From contig JBBSMX010000017.1 in assembly GCA_038232935.1 (NCBI GenBank), forward strand, positions 1-49,514: DNA of 49,514 nt, in the 5' to 3' direction. The DNA is from JBBSMX01 sp038232935. Lineage in GTDB: Bacteria; Bacteroidota; Rhodothermia; Rhodothermales; JANQRZ01. The position numbers and the translations under genes are program-made. The number at the start of each line of letters is the position of its first letter. The stretch's first letter is position 1. Below are positions 25,185 through 33,581 of this stretch, piece after piece. A model generated the notes under the pieces. The model made no database searches, was not told the origin of the DNA, and was given only the letters and a program-made list of their open reading frames with translations.

Positions 25185-27187
25185 GCGAGCACCCGCTCCA
25201 TCGCCGCGCGCAGCTTACCCCGGGCCGAGTAGATCTCCTGCTCCAGTTCCTTCGAGAACGGGATCGGCAGGTCTTCGGAGGCGACGCGGATCGGCGGCGC
25301 GTCGAGGTGCTCGAAACCCTCTTCGATGAGCTGCGCGGCGACCTCGGCACCGAACCCGGCCGTCCGCTGCGCCTCGTGGAGGACGAGCAGCCGGTTCGTC
25401 TTCGCGAGCGAACGGAGCACCGCCGCGCGGTCCCACGGCACGAGCGTCCGCAGGTCCACGACCTCGACCTCGATGCCCTGCTCGGCCCACTGCGCAGCCT
25501 CTTCGATGGCCCACTGCACGCCGACGCCCCACGTCACGAGCGTGAGGTCCGAGCCGTCGCGCACGACGTTCGCCTCGCCGAGCGCGACGGTGTACGGGGC
25601 GTCGGGCACATCGCCTTTGAGCGAGCGGTAGAGGTGCTTGTGCTCGAAAAACAGCACGGGGTTCGGGTCCGCAATCGACGCCATCAGCAGGCCCTTCGCG
25701 TCGGCGGGCGTGCCGGGCACGACGACTTTCAGCCCGGGCGCGTGGGCGAACCACGCCTCCGGGCTCTGCGAGTGGAACGGCCCCGCCCCGATCCCGCCGC
25801 CGAACGGCGCGCGGACCGTCACGTTCAGCGGCTCGCCCCAGCGGTAGTGCGTCGTGCCGAGGTTGTTGACGATCTGGTTGAACCCGCACGTGATGAAGTC
25901 GGCGTACTGCATCTCGACGACGGGCTTGAATCCTTCGAGCGCGAGCCCCATCGCACAGCCGAGCGCACCGCTCTCGATGATCGGCGTGTTGCGCACGCGA
26001 GCTTTCCCGAACTGCTCGACGAAGCCCTGCGTGACTTTGAACACGCCGCCGTACTCGGCCACGTCCTGCCCCATCAGCACAACGCGGTCGTCGGCCTCCA
26101 TCGCCTGACGGAGCCCGTCCTGTACGGCGTCGATGAAGCGCTTCTCGGTGCTCGGCCCGTCGGGCGTGGTCGTGGACACCGACGAGGCGGCGAAGAGGGC
26201 GGCACGCTCGGTGGCGAGGTCGCTCTCGACCGGCGGCTGCCGGATCGCCCACTCGGCGACCTCCTCGATCTCAGAGACGAGGTCAGCGTCGATCCGGTCC
26301 ATCTCCGCTTCGGAGAGCCAGCCTTCGGCGAGAGCCTGGGTTTTGTATTGCAATAACGGGTCTCGCTCGTTCCACGCGTCGAAGAGGGCGTCGGGGACGT
26401 ACTTCGTCCCGCTCGCCTCCTCGTGCCCACGCATCCGGAATGTCTTCATCTCCAGCAGGGTCGGCCCCTCACCCGCGCGCGCGCGGTCGGCTGCCCGCCG
26501 GACGGCGTCGATGACGGCGAGCACGTCGTTGCCGTCCACGACCTCACCCGGCATGCCATAGCCCGCCGCGGCGTCTGCGATGTCCTCGACGGCCATTGCG
26601 TCGCCCGTCGGCGTCGAGAGGCCGTAGCGGTTGTTCTCGACGATGAAGAGTACGGGGAGCTTCCAGACGGCGGCGAGGTTGAGCGCCTCGTGGAAATCTC
26701 CCTCCCGCGTAGCCCCCTCGCCCACGAAGGCGCACGCGACGAAGTCCTCGCCGTCGAGCTGCGCCGCGAGGCCGAGCCCCGTCGCCACCGGCAGCATCGC
26801 CGCAAGGTGCGAGATCATCCCGACGATTCGGTGCTCCATCGTGCCGAAGTGGAAGGTCCGGTCGCGGCCGTGGGTGAAGCCGCCCTCCTTCCCCATGAGC
26901 TGGCAGAAAAGGCGGTCGAGCGGGACGCCGCGCCCCGTCCAGACGCCGAGGTTGCGGTGCATCGGGAGGATCACGTCGCGCTCGCCGAGCGCCCACGCAC
27001 AGCCGACGGCGATGGCCTCTTGTCCGTAGCCGGAGAACCACTTCGAGAGCCGGTTCTGCCGGATCAGCCGGAGCATTTTCTCTTCGATCGTGCGGGGAAG
27101 CCGCAGGGCGCGGTACAGCCCCGCGTAGTCGAAGGCGTCTCCAGTTTCGGAGTCCGGGGTTCTGAGTTCGGGGTTCGAAGCGCTCAC
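25178..27187 (-). CDS. fused alpha-beta 2-oxoacid dehydrogenase E1
   Basis: 669 residues that join E1 alpha (about 1-325) and E1 beta (about 335-669) of the branched-chain/acetoin/pyruvate dehydrogenase type. The thiamine diphosphate motif is GEGATREGDFHEAL to VENN in the first half; MGQDVAEYGGVFKVTQG and VVPGTPADAKGL mark the beta half. It decarboxylates a 2-oxoacid and passes the acyl group to an E2 encoded elsewhere. Start uncertain: GTG 27187 is preferred because the longer start at GTG 27223 lies inside a terminator hairpin. The first dozen residues are encoded by a tandem heptamer array, so a later start is also possible. Confidence 0.9.
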   Translation of the reverse strand: MSASNPELRTPDSETGDAFDYAGLYRALRLPRTIEEKMLRLIRQNRLSKWFSGYGQEAIAVGCAWALGERDVILPMHRNLGVWTGRGVPLDRLFCQLMGKEGGFTHGRDRTFHFGTMEHRIVGMISHLAAMLPVATGLGLAAQLDGEDFVACAFVGEGATREGDFHEALNLAAVWKLPVLFIVENNRYGLSTPTGDAMAVEDIADAAAGYGMPGEVVDGNDVLAVIDAVRRAADRARAGEGPTLLEMKTFRMRGHEEASGTKYVPDALFDAWNERDPLLQYKTQALAEGWLSEAEMDRIDADLVSEIEEVAEWAIRQPPVESDLATERAALFAASSVSTTTPDGPSTEKRFIDAVQDGLRQAMEADDRVVLMGQDVAEYGGVFKVTQGFVEQFGKARVRNTPIIESGALGCAMGLALEGFKPVVEMQYADFITCGFNQIVNNLGTTHYRWGEPLNVTVRAPFGGGIGAGPFHSQSPEAWFAHAPGLKVVVPGTPADAKGLLMASIADPNPVLFFEHKHLYRSLKGDVPDAPYTVALGEANVVRDGSDLTLVTWGVGVQWAIEEAAQWAEQGIEVEVVDLRTLVPWDRAAVLRSLAKTNRLLVLHEAQRTAGFGAEVAAQLIEEGFEHLDAPPIRVASEDLPIPFSKELEQEIYSARGKLRAAMERVLAY
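27146..27180. repeat. five tandem heptamers inside the E1 N-terminus
   Basis: Units TTCGGAG, TCCGGGG, TTCTGAG, TTCGGGG and TTCGAAG run head to tail. Because 7 is not a multiple of 3, each unit encodes different residues (minus strand: SNPELRTPDSET). This lies where the E1 reading frame begins, so the N-terminus has probably been made from, or invaded by, repeat DNA. Confidence 0.8.
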
Positions 27188-27210
27188 GGTGTGCGGCAAA
27201 AGGGCGGAAT

Positions 27211-27242
27211 AGAAAAGCCGCACCCGGGTGTCCGGCGCGGCT
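27211..27242 (-). terminator. intrinsic terminator after the sugar transferase gene
   Basis: On the minus strand AGCCGC (27242-27237) pairs with GCGGCT (27221-27216), with an inner CCGG/CCGG pairing, followed by TTTTCTATT. It lies about 70 bases behind the sugar transferase stop and in front of the E1 gene, which separates the two transcripts. It also covers the most upstream E1 start candidate. Confidence 0.65.
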
Positions 27243-27274
27243 CGAAACGATGTCAGGCGGTAAAGCTACAACCC

Positions 27275-27314
27275 AATCTCCCAATCAGCGAATCCTCCAA
27301 CCTCCCAATAGCTT
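27275..27314. repeat. tandem octamer array behind the sugar transferase
   Basis: Five 8-base units on the plus strand: AATCTCCC, AATCAGCG, AATCCTCC, AACCTCCC, AATAGCTT. The last unit reaches the stop codon of the sugar transferase gene. AATCAGCG is identical to a unit in the array at 17689-17728, nearly 10 kb away, so both belong to one dispersed family. Confidence 0.75.
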
Positions 27315-28810
27315 CAGTGGCCTTGCCGGCCGAGCGTGGTACGGATCGTCTGGAGGAGGATCTGGAAGTCCATCCGCAGGCTCATGTTCTCGATGTAGAA
27401 CAGGTCGTACTTGAGCTTCTGGCGAACGTCTTCGAGGTCCTGATCGTACCGCCATTTCACTTGGGCGAGGCCGGTGATGCCGGGCTGGATGCGGTGGCGG
27501 CGGCTGTAAAGTGGGATCTCGCGCGCGAGCCGGTCGACGAAGTACGGCCGCTCCGGGCGGGGGCCGACGAGGCTCATCTCACCTTTCAGCACGTTCCACA
27601 TCTGCGGGATTTCGTCGATGCGGAGGGTGCGGAGGTGGGGACCGATGGGCGTGTAGCGCGGATCGCCTTTCTGCGCCCACACGGGGCCGGTGTGGCGCTC
27701 GGCGTCGTCCTCCATCGTGCGAAACTTGTAGATCGTGAAGGGCTTGCCGTGCCGGCCGGTGCGCGTCTGCCGGTAGATCGCCGGGCCGGGCGAGGTGAGT
27801 TTGACGAGGGCGGCCACAAGCAACCAGAGCGGCATCCCGACGGCCAGCACGACTGCGCTGACGGCGACATCGAGGATGCGCTTCGTGTGGCGTTCCCACG
27901 CCGGGATCGGCTCGGGCAGCACCTCGATGAGCGGCAGGCCGTACATGTGCTCGGTCCGGGCCATCCCGCCGATGACGGTGTAGAAGTCCGGCACTAGCTT
28001 GAGCGCGACGGGGCGGCCGTCGCAGACGCGGAGCACCTCGTCGAGGTACGCGTGGTCGTCCGCGCCGAGGGCGATGAGGACGTCCTGCACCCCGAGCCGG
28101 TCGATGAGGCCGGGGAGCGCGGCGATCGAGTGGACGGCCGTCGAGAGGCCGTCGCTGTTGAAGGCGGGACCGTCGCCTATTCCGTCGCCGGCCGCGCCAT
28201 CGCCGACGGGCCCGTCGCCGCCGTAGAGATAGGCCTCGGTGGCACCCGCGAGGGCAAGCTCGGCTACGGGACCTGTCTGGAGACGGACGGCCCCGACGAT
28301 CTCGAGCCCGGCGGCGGGGTAGCGAGCCACCTCGCGGTAGAGCTGTTCCACCTGGGTGCTCCACCCCACGATCACCGCCTTATGCAGCCCGTGGCCTCGC
28401 AGGATCAGGGCTTTCTGCGCGCTCCGTACGGCGAACCGGCCGGCCGCCACCAACCCGACCACGCACCCCCAATAGAGCAGGATTCCCTTCCGCGCCGACA
28501 GCGGGTCGAGCCGCTCGATGAACAGCAGGAAGAAGAGCAGGAGCGTCCCGACCGTCACCACTTTGAGCAGGACCACGAACTCGTCGAACCGGCTGGCCGC
28601 GTGGCGCTCGCGGTACATCCCCGAGAAGAGGAAGAGCACCAGCCAGAACGCGGAGAGCAAGCCCACCGACGGGAGGGCGAAGATCGACAGGTCGGCCGTC
28701 GTTCCCAGCCACCCCCAGTCAGTGCGGGCGGCCTGGAACGCGAGATAGGCGAGGGTTAGGGCGACCAGGTCGCTGAGAAGCAACGCGGCCAGTTCGGCTT
28801 TGCGAGCCAC
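27314..28810 (-). CDS. polyprenyl glycosylphosphotransferase (WcaJ-type)
   Basis: 498 residues. Starts exopolysaccharide or capsule synthesis by moving a sugar phosphate to undecaprenyl phosphate in the inner membrane. N-terminal hydrophobic segments (residues about 5-130) are followed by a cytoplasmic nucleotide-fold domain, then the catalytic domain: KRILDVAVSAVVLAVGMPLW, SPGPAIYRQTRTGRHGKPF, YKFRTM, the acidic RIDEIPQMWNVLKGE with the Asp-Glu pair, SLVGPRPE and QPGITGLAQV. The middle domain carries a GDG-rich insert (28165-28222) not usual in the family. GTG start. Divergent from the Wzi-like gene, which fits a capsule function. Confidence 0.94.
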   Translation of the reverse strand: MARKAELAALLLSDLVALTLAYLAFQAARTDWGWLGTTADLSIFALPSVGLLSAFWLVLFLFSGMYRERHAASRFDEFVVLLKVVTVGTLLLFFLLFIERLDPLSARKGILLYWGCVVGLVAAGRFAVRSAQKALILRGHGLHKAVIVGWSTQVEQLYREVARYPAAGLEIVGAVRLQTGPVAELALAGATEAYLYGGDGPVGDGAAGDGIGDGPAFNSDGLSTAVHSIAALPGLIDRLGVQDVLIALGADDHAYLDEVLRVCDGRPVALKLVPDFYTVIGGMARTEHMYGLPLIEVLPEPIPAWERHTKRILDVAVSAVVLAVGMPLWLLVAALVKLTSPGPAIYRQTRTGRHGKPFTIYKFRTMEDDAERHTGPVWAQKGDPRYTPIGPHLRTLRIDEIPQMWNVLKGEMSLVGPRPERPYFVDRLAREIPLYSRRHRIQPGITGLAQVKWRYDQDLEDVRQKLKYDLFYIENMSLRMDFQILLQTIRTTLGRQGH

Positions 28811-29022
28811 AGGCGTTGGGAGGGTCTGTTACGCGCGTAGCAAGCTAGCGATAGGGCCTACCTCGGTCGGGTGAATTATCACGATGTTGTCAGACGAATG
28901 TATCTATTACGGAGCACTCATGCAAGCAGGGCACGCGACGATGCCCTACTTCCAGTCATCGTGCAGGGCGTTGCACCGGAAGCGAGCGAGCGATAGTTTG
29001 CGGGCCTCCCCTCCCCTCCGGT

Positions 29023-30705
29023 TTGCCACCGTTGCGCCTACCCTCGTTTCTCGGCTGCTTGAGCACTGCGATACTCACCCTTTGTATCGTCGCCCCGGCC
29101 GCCGCTCAGCCGGAGATCGTTCCGGCCGAGCACCCTATTTACGACTTTCTCCACCAGCAGCGTGTGCACGGGCGGCTCCCGGAGTACCGGCACGAGCTAC
29201 GCCCCCTCGGGCGCGGCCAGATCGGGCGGCTGCTCGACAGCCTGAGCGCCCGCACCGACGACATGCGGCTCGACGCGCGCTCGGCCGACTGGCTGGCGCG
29301 CTACCGGCGCGAGCTCTTCGAGCCGGAGGCGGCCGTCGAAACCGTGATCGGCTCGGGCGGGCGCTTCGGGGTCCCCACCGGAGCGGAGACCGAGAAGTAT
29401 CTCTACTACTACCGCGACGACGACTGGCGTCTCGCGATCAACGCCATCGGCCGGACGCAGGGCCGGTTCTCGGACGATACGGTGTCGTACCGGGGCGCGT
29501 CGTTCGTGCCGGAGGGGATCATCCAGGGGAATTACCGCGGCATCGTCGGGTTCTATTCCGGCACCTTCGACGGACTACAACTCGCGGGCGACACGCGCGT
29601 CCTCCAGGCCGACCCGTTGCTGGAGCCGCTCTATTACATTGGACGCCAAGACATCCCGCCGGGCAGCTTCGACCGGGCGACGGCGTCGGTGCGCGTCGCG
29701 AGCCGCGTCTTCTCGGCCGAGATCGCACACGAGCGGCTCCTCATCGGCGCGTCCTTCGACGACGCGCTCATCCTGACGGAGAGCGCGGACTACGTCTCGT
29801 TCGTCCGGCTCGGCGTGGACACCCGGATCGTCCAGTACCAGTTCATGCACGGCGCGCTCGGCGACCGCTCGTTCGAAGCGCCGGGCGATGAGGACAGCGC
29901 CGTGCTGCTCGGGCCGGAGCGTTACCTCGCCCTCCACCGGCTCACCCTCAACCCGTGGCACCGGCTGGGACTCGCGTTTACCGAGATGGCGGTCTACGGG
30001 CAGCGTGGGCCGGAGCTGGCCTACCTCAATCCTGTCAACCCGTTCAAGCCGGCCGAGCACGCCCTCTGGGACCGCGACAACACCCTCTTCACGCTCGAAG
30101 CCGTCTTCCGCCCCGTCGATGGGATCGAGGCCTACGGCACCTTCCTCGCCGACGACCTCGACTTCGGCCTGATCGGACAGAACTCGTTCAACAACAAATG
30201 GGCGGTGCAGGCGGGCGTAGGCGCTGCGCTCGGGCCGGCACTCGGATGGGTCGAATACACGCGCACGGAGCCGTTCGTCTACACCCATCGCTTCCTGCTC
30301 GACGGCTCGTTCTACAATTCGTACCAGCACAACGGCTTCGGGCTCGGCCACCCGCTCGGCCCGAACGCGGATCAGGTCGAGGTCGGGCTGCGGGCGTGGG
30401 GGCCGATGCGGACGCGCGGCGTCGTGAAGGCCCGCTACGTCCGGCGCGGTGAGAACTTCGTCGATCCCGAAACGGGCGAGTTCGTCAACGTCGGCGGCGA
30501 CATCGCCGACGGCCGCCAGCCGCCGTTCGACGACTTCTCGAAAGCGTTCCTCGCGGGCGACCGCTTCGCCGGCCCCGGTCTCGAAGTCGGCCTTTCGTGG
30601 GAACCGATCCGAGACATCGCCCTCCAGCTTTTCGCGGACTATCAGCGCTGGGACCGCGCCCCGAACCAGCTCTTCGTCCGCACCGAGCTCGTCGTCGATC
30701 TCTAG
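29023..30705 (+). CDS. Wzi-like capsule assembly outer-membrane protein
   Basis: 560 residues with a signal peptide (core LGCLSTAILTLCIVAPAAA, cut near AQP). An N-terminal helical segment (PIYDFLHQQRVHGRLPEY) is followed by amphipathic beta strands rich in Tyr/Trp and YNSYQHNGFGLGHPLGPNAD, features of the capsule assembly Wzi family, an 18-stranded barrel lectin that holds capsule at the surface. The start is taken as TTG 29023, the only codon placed ahead of the whole signal peptide, after CCTCCCCTCCCCTCCGG; TTG 29032 is an alternative. Divergent from the initiating glycosyltransferase gene. Confidence 0.85.
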   Translation: MPPLRLPSFLGCLSTAILTLCIVAPAAAQPEIVPAEHPIYDFLHQQRVHGRLPEYRHELRPLGRGQIGRLLDSLSARTDDMRLDARSADWLARYRRELFEPEAAVETVIGSGGRFGVPTGAETEKYLYYYRDDDWRLAINAIGRTQGRFSDDTVSYRGASFVPEGIIQGNYRGIVGFYSGTFDGLQLAGDTRVLQADPLLEPLYYIGRQDIPPGSFDRATASVRVASRVFSAEIAHERLLIGASFDDALILTESADYVSFVRLGVDTRIVQYQFMHGALGDRSFEAPGDEDSAVLLGPERYLALHRLTLNPWHRLGLAFTEMAVYGQRGPELAYLNPVNPFKPAEHALWDRDNTLFTLEAVFRPVDGIEAYGTFLADDLDFGLIGQNSFNNKWAVQAGVGAALGPALGWVEYTRTEPFVYTHRFLLDGSFYNSYQHNGFGLGHPLGPNADQVEVGLRAWGPMRTRGVVKARYVRRGENFVDPETGEFVNVGGDIADGRQPPFDDFSKAFLAGDRFAGPGLEVGLSWEPIRDIALQLFADYQRWDRAPNQLFVRTELVVDL

Positions 30706-30763
30706 TTTGCTCGCTCGGCGTCGGGAGCGCAGCGCCTCCTATTCCATCGCCTCCTCCACTGCC

Positions 30764-31438
30764 ATGCGTGTCCTCGTCGTCGAAGATGACGCCAAGATCG
30801 CTGCGTTCGTCTGCCGGGGCTTGCGTGAGGCGGGCTACGCCGTAGACCACATCGCCGACGGGGAGGAAGCCATGGGGCAGGCGCTCGCCGGAGACTATGG
30901 TGCCGCCGTGGTGGACGTGATGCTGCCCGGCCGCGACGGGCTCAGCCTCGTCGACGCCCTCCGGCAGCGGGGCTCCGACCTCCCCGTCCTCATCCTCAGC
31001 GCGAAGCGCTCCGTCGCCGACCGCGTGCGCGGGCTGGAGACCGGCGGCGACGACTACCTGACGAAGCCGTTCGCCTTCGCGGAGCTGCTGGCCCGCGTTC
31101 AGTCGCTCATCCGGCGCGGCACCGCCCCCGCCGAGCCGAGCCGGCTGACAGCCGGGCCGCTCGCCCTCGACCTCCTCGCGCGCGAAGTCACCCGCGCCGA
31201 CACGCCCATCGACCTCCAGCCCCGTGAGTTCCGCCTGCTGGAAGTCCTCATGCGGAACGCCGGCCAGGTCGTCCCCAAAACCATAATCCTGGAGCACGTC
31301 TGGGATTACGACTTCGACCCGCAGACGAACGTCGTGGACGTGCTCGTCCACCGCCTCCGCAAAACGGTGGACGAGCACTTCGAGCCGAAGCTGATCGAAA
31401 CCGTCCGGGGGGTGGGCTATGTCCTCCGCACCCCCTGA
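30764..31438 (+). CDS. OmpR/PhoB-family response regulator
   Basis: 224 residues. Receiver domain with VVEDDAK acidic pair, phospho-acceptor Asp51 in VVDVMLPGRDG and Lys101 in LTKPF, then an OmpR-type winged helix (about 128-224: LQPREFRLLEVLM, VVDVLVHRLRKTVD, ETVRGVGYVL). It is the DNA-binding partner of the kinase that follows with a 20-base overlap. As first gene of the run up to the efflux system, it probably controls that run. ATG follows TCCTATTCCATCGCCTCCTC. Confidence 0.96.
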   Translation: MRVLVVEDDAKIAAFVCRGLREAGYAVDHIADGEEAMGQALAGDYGAAVVDVMLPGRDGLSLVDALRQRGSDLPVLILSAKRSVADRVRGLETGGDDYLTKPFAFAELLARVQSLIRRGTAPAEPSRLTAGPLALDLLAREVTRADTPIDLQPREFRLLEVLMRNAGQVVPKTIILEHVWDYDFDPQTNVVDVLVHRLRKTVDEHFEPKLIETVRGVGYVLRTP

Positions 31439-32825
31439 CGGCCCGCTCGGGCGGCGGTTTCACACGCTCGGGTTCCGCCTCACCGCGGGCTACGCCGTAC
31501 TCTTCCTCGCGAGCGTGCTGGCCCTCTTCGCCCTCGCCTACGTCCTCCTCGCCGGCTCGCTCCGCCAGCGCGACCGGGCCGCCATCGCGGCCGAGATGAG
31601 CGAGCTGGTCGGCGACTACGCGCAGGGGGGCCTCCCGGCCGTGCGGGAAGAAGCGCGCGAGCATGCGGAGACGGCCGGAGGGCTCCCCCTCCTGATCCGG
31701 CTCGACACGCGAAACGGACCGGCCCTGCTGCTACCGGAGCGGGCGTGGGACGGCTTCGACACTTCGGTTCTGACGACTGCGCCGCCCGGATCCTGGACGT
31801 TCGTGCCCGCGCTCGATGGCGAGGCCCCGCTCGAAGTGTACACCCACGCCCTCGGCGACACCTCCCTCCAGATCGGGGCCTCGACGGCTCCCCGCGCCGA
31901 AGTGTTGGAGCGGTTTCGGACGACGTTCGTCCTGATCCTCCTGCCTGTCCTCCTCCTCGGCCTCCTCGGCGGTGCCCTGTTCGCCCGCCGCGCCCTCACT
32001 CCGGTCCGCGCGCTCGCCGCGGCCGTCCTCGCCATCACCCACACCGGCCGCTTTGCCGAGCGCGTGCCCGAGCACGGCACCGGCGACGAACTGGACGCGC
32101 TCGTCCACCTCTTCAACGGAATGCTGGACCGGGTACAGATACTGATCCGGGGGATGCGCGACGCGCTCGACAACGTGGCCCACGACCTCCGCACGCCGCT
32201 CACCCGCCTCCGCAGCAGCGCCGAGCAGGCGCTCCAGTCCGACCACGATCCAGCTGTCCTCACCGAAGCGCTCTCCGACGCGCTCGAAGAATCGGAGGCG
32301 GTCCTCCGCGTGCTGGACGCGCTGATGGACGTGGCCGAGGCCGAGGCCGGTACGATCCGGCTGGCCCGCACCCGCCTCGACCTCGCAGCACTCGTCGATG
32401 ACGTCGTAGACCTCTACGCGGTCGTCGCGGATGAGAAAGGCGTCCGGCTGTGTTGGCAGCGACCCGCCTCTGTTCCCATAGAGGCCGATGCGCCCCGCCT
32501 GCGGCAAGCCCTCGCCAATCTCGTCGACAACGCGGTCAAATACACCCCGCCCGGCGGTACGGTCACCGTCGAGGCGGGCATCGAAAAGGCCGAGGCCGTC
32601 GTCTCCGTCCGCGACACGGGGATCGGACTCTCTGCCGAGGAGCAGTCGCGGATCTGGGAGCGGCTCTACCGGGGCGACCGGAGCCGGTCGGAGCGCGGGC
32701 TCGGGCTCGGGCTGAGCCTCGTGAAAGCTATCGTGGAAGCCCACGGTGGGCGCGTCGTGGGCGAGGACGCCATCGGTGAAGGCGCGACGTTCACCATCCG
32801 CCTCCCGCTCGGACAAGCGCAGTGA
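31419..32825 (+). CDS. two-component sensor histidine kinase
   Basis: 468 residues. Membrane segments at about 24-48 and 170-190 flank a periplasmic sensor region of about 120 residues. A HAMP-like linker follows (FARRALTPVRALAAAV), then the phosphorylated His255 in VAHDLRTPLTRLR, the N box NLVDNAVKYTPPGG, and ATP lid motifs DTGIGLS and GLGLGLSLVKAIVEAHGG. The architecture resembles CusS/PmrB-type kinases that regulate metal or cationic-peptide responses, and an efflux system is downstream, but the signal is unknown. Confidence 0.96.
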   Translation: MSSAPPDGPLGRRFHTLGFRLTAGYAVLFLASVLALFALAYVLLAGSLRQRDRAAIAAEMSELVGDYAQGGLPAVREEAREHAETAGGLPLLIRLDTRNGPALLLPERAWDGFDTSVLTTAPPGSWTFVPALDGEAPLEVYTHALGDTSLQIGASTAPRAEVLERFRTTFVLILLPVLLLGLLGGALFARRALTPVRALAAAVLAITHTGRFAERVPEHGTGDELDALVHLFNGMLDRVQILIRGMRDALDNVAHDLRTPLTRLRSSAEQALQSDHDPAVLTEALSDALEESEAVLRVLDALMDVAEAEAGTIRLARTRLDLAALVDDVVDLYAVVADEKGVRLCWQRPASVPIEADAPRLRQALANLVDNAVKYTPPGGTVTVEAGIEKAEAVVSVRDTGIGLSAEEQSRIWERLYRGDRSRSERGLGLGLSLVKAIVEAHGGRVVGEDAIGEGATFTIRLPLGQAQ

Positions 32826-32985
32826 GCGAGGGGCGGCTCGGGAACGCGAGGCATCGCGTCCGAGGCTCCCTGTCCAAACTGTAATCCGGGGGAGAGAACG
32901 CTGGCTTCCGTCCTCTCGTTACAATGGAGACACGCGGGAACGCGCCTGCTGGACTTTTCTGGACTCTTCAAACCCCAACGATCCC

Positions 32986-33408
32986 ATGCCCAAATATCTG
33001 CACCTATCGCTCGCGGCGTTCGTCGCCGTCCTCCTCCTGAGCCCCACCGCCTTCGCGCAGGACCACCACGACGACGATGACGACGATATCCACGGCACCA
33101 TCCCAGCCGAACGCGGAGCCGACCTCGCCGCTCTGGCGAAGATCACACCCGCCCAAGCTCGCATGACCGCCTTGAAAGCCTACCCCGGTGCCGACATCGA
33201 CGAGGTCGAGTTGGAGGTCGAGAACGGCTTCCTCGTCTACGAGGTCGAACTGAAGGCGAACGGCGAAGAGTTAGAGCTCGTCATCGACGCCGGCGACGGC
33301 TCCGTGCTGTTGACTGAGCGTGAGGACGACGACGATGACGACGGAGACGACGACATGGAGCACGGCCAAGACGACGATGACGACGGGGGTTCCGACTCCT
33401 CGCGCTAG
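32986..33408 (+). CDS. secreted Asp-rich PepSY-domain protein
   Basis: 140 residues. Signal peptide with core LSLAAFVAVLLLSPTAFA, then HHDDDDDDIH, a single PepSY domain (TPAQARMTALKAYPGADIDEVELEVENG with the following YEVEL strand), and a tail of repeated Asp runs. PepSY proteins are periplasmic and often sit beside two-component systems, where they may modulate the sensor. The His/Asp clusters could bind divalent cations (inference). A 160-base gap precedes it, with a TACAAT box at 32920, so it may also have its own promoter. Confidence 0.88.
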   Translation: MPKYLHLSLAAFVAVLLLSPTAFAQDHHDDDDDDIHGTIPAERGADLAALAKITPAQARMTALKAYPGADIDEVELEVENGFLVYEVELKANGEELELVIDAGDGSVLLTEREDDDDDDGDDDMEHGQDDDDDGGSDSSR

Positions 33409-33581
33409 TCCTCGCGATCTTGAAAAACGAGGGCGGACGGGTGCCTCAATTGGCCCGCTCGCCCTCATCTATGGGTCTGCCGGTTCTTACGGATCTGTTG
33501 TCTCACCGTCCCAGCCGGGACCCCTATGTTCCCCAGAGGACTGCGGACGCCTTTCCTGGTCCTCTACTTCCGTGCCCTGCC

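Noticed and set aside
27160..27185. GGTTCGAA as a tRNA T-loop
   Set aside because: It is part of the heptamer array; no acceptor or anticodon stems surround it.
32850..32875. GGAACGCGA/TCGCGTCC hairpin behind the kinase gene as a terminator
   Set aside because: The stem is good but no T run follows, so termination is not supported; it may only be a leader or intergenic hairpin.
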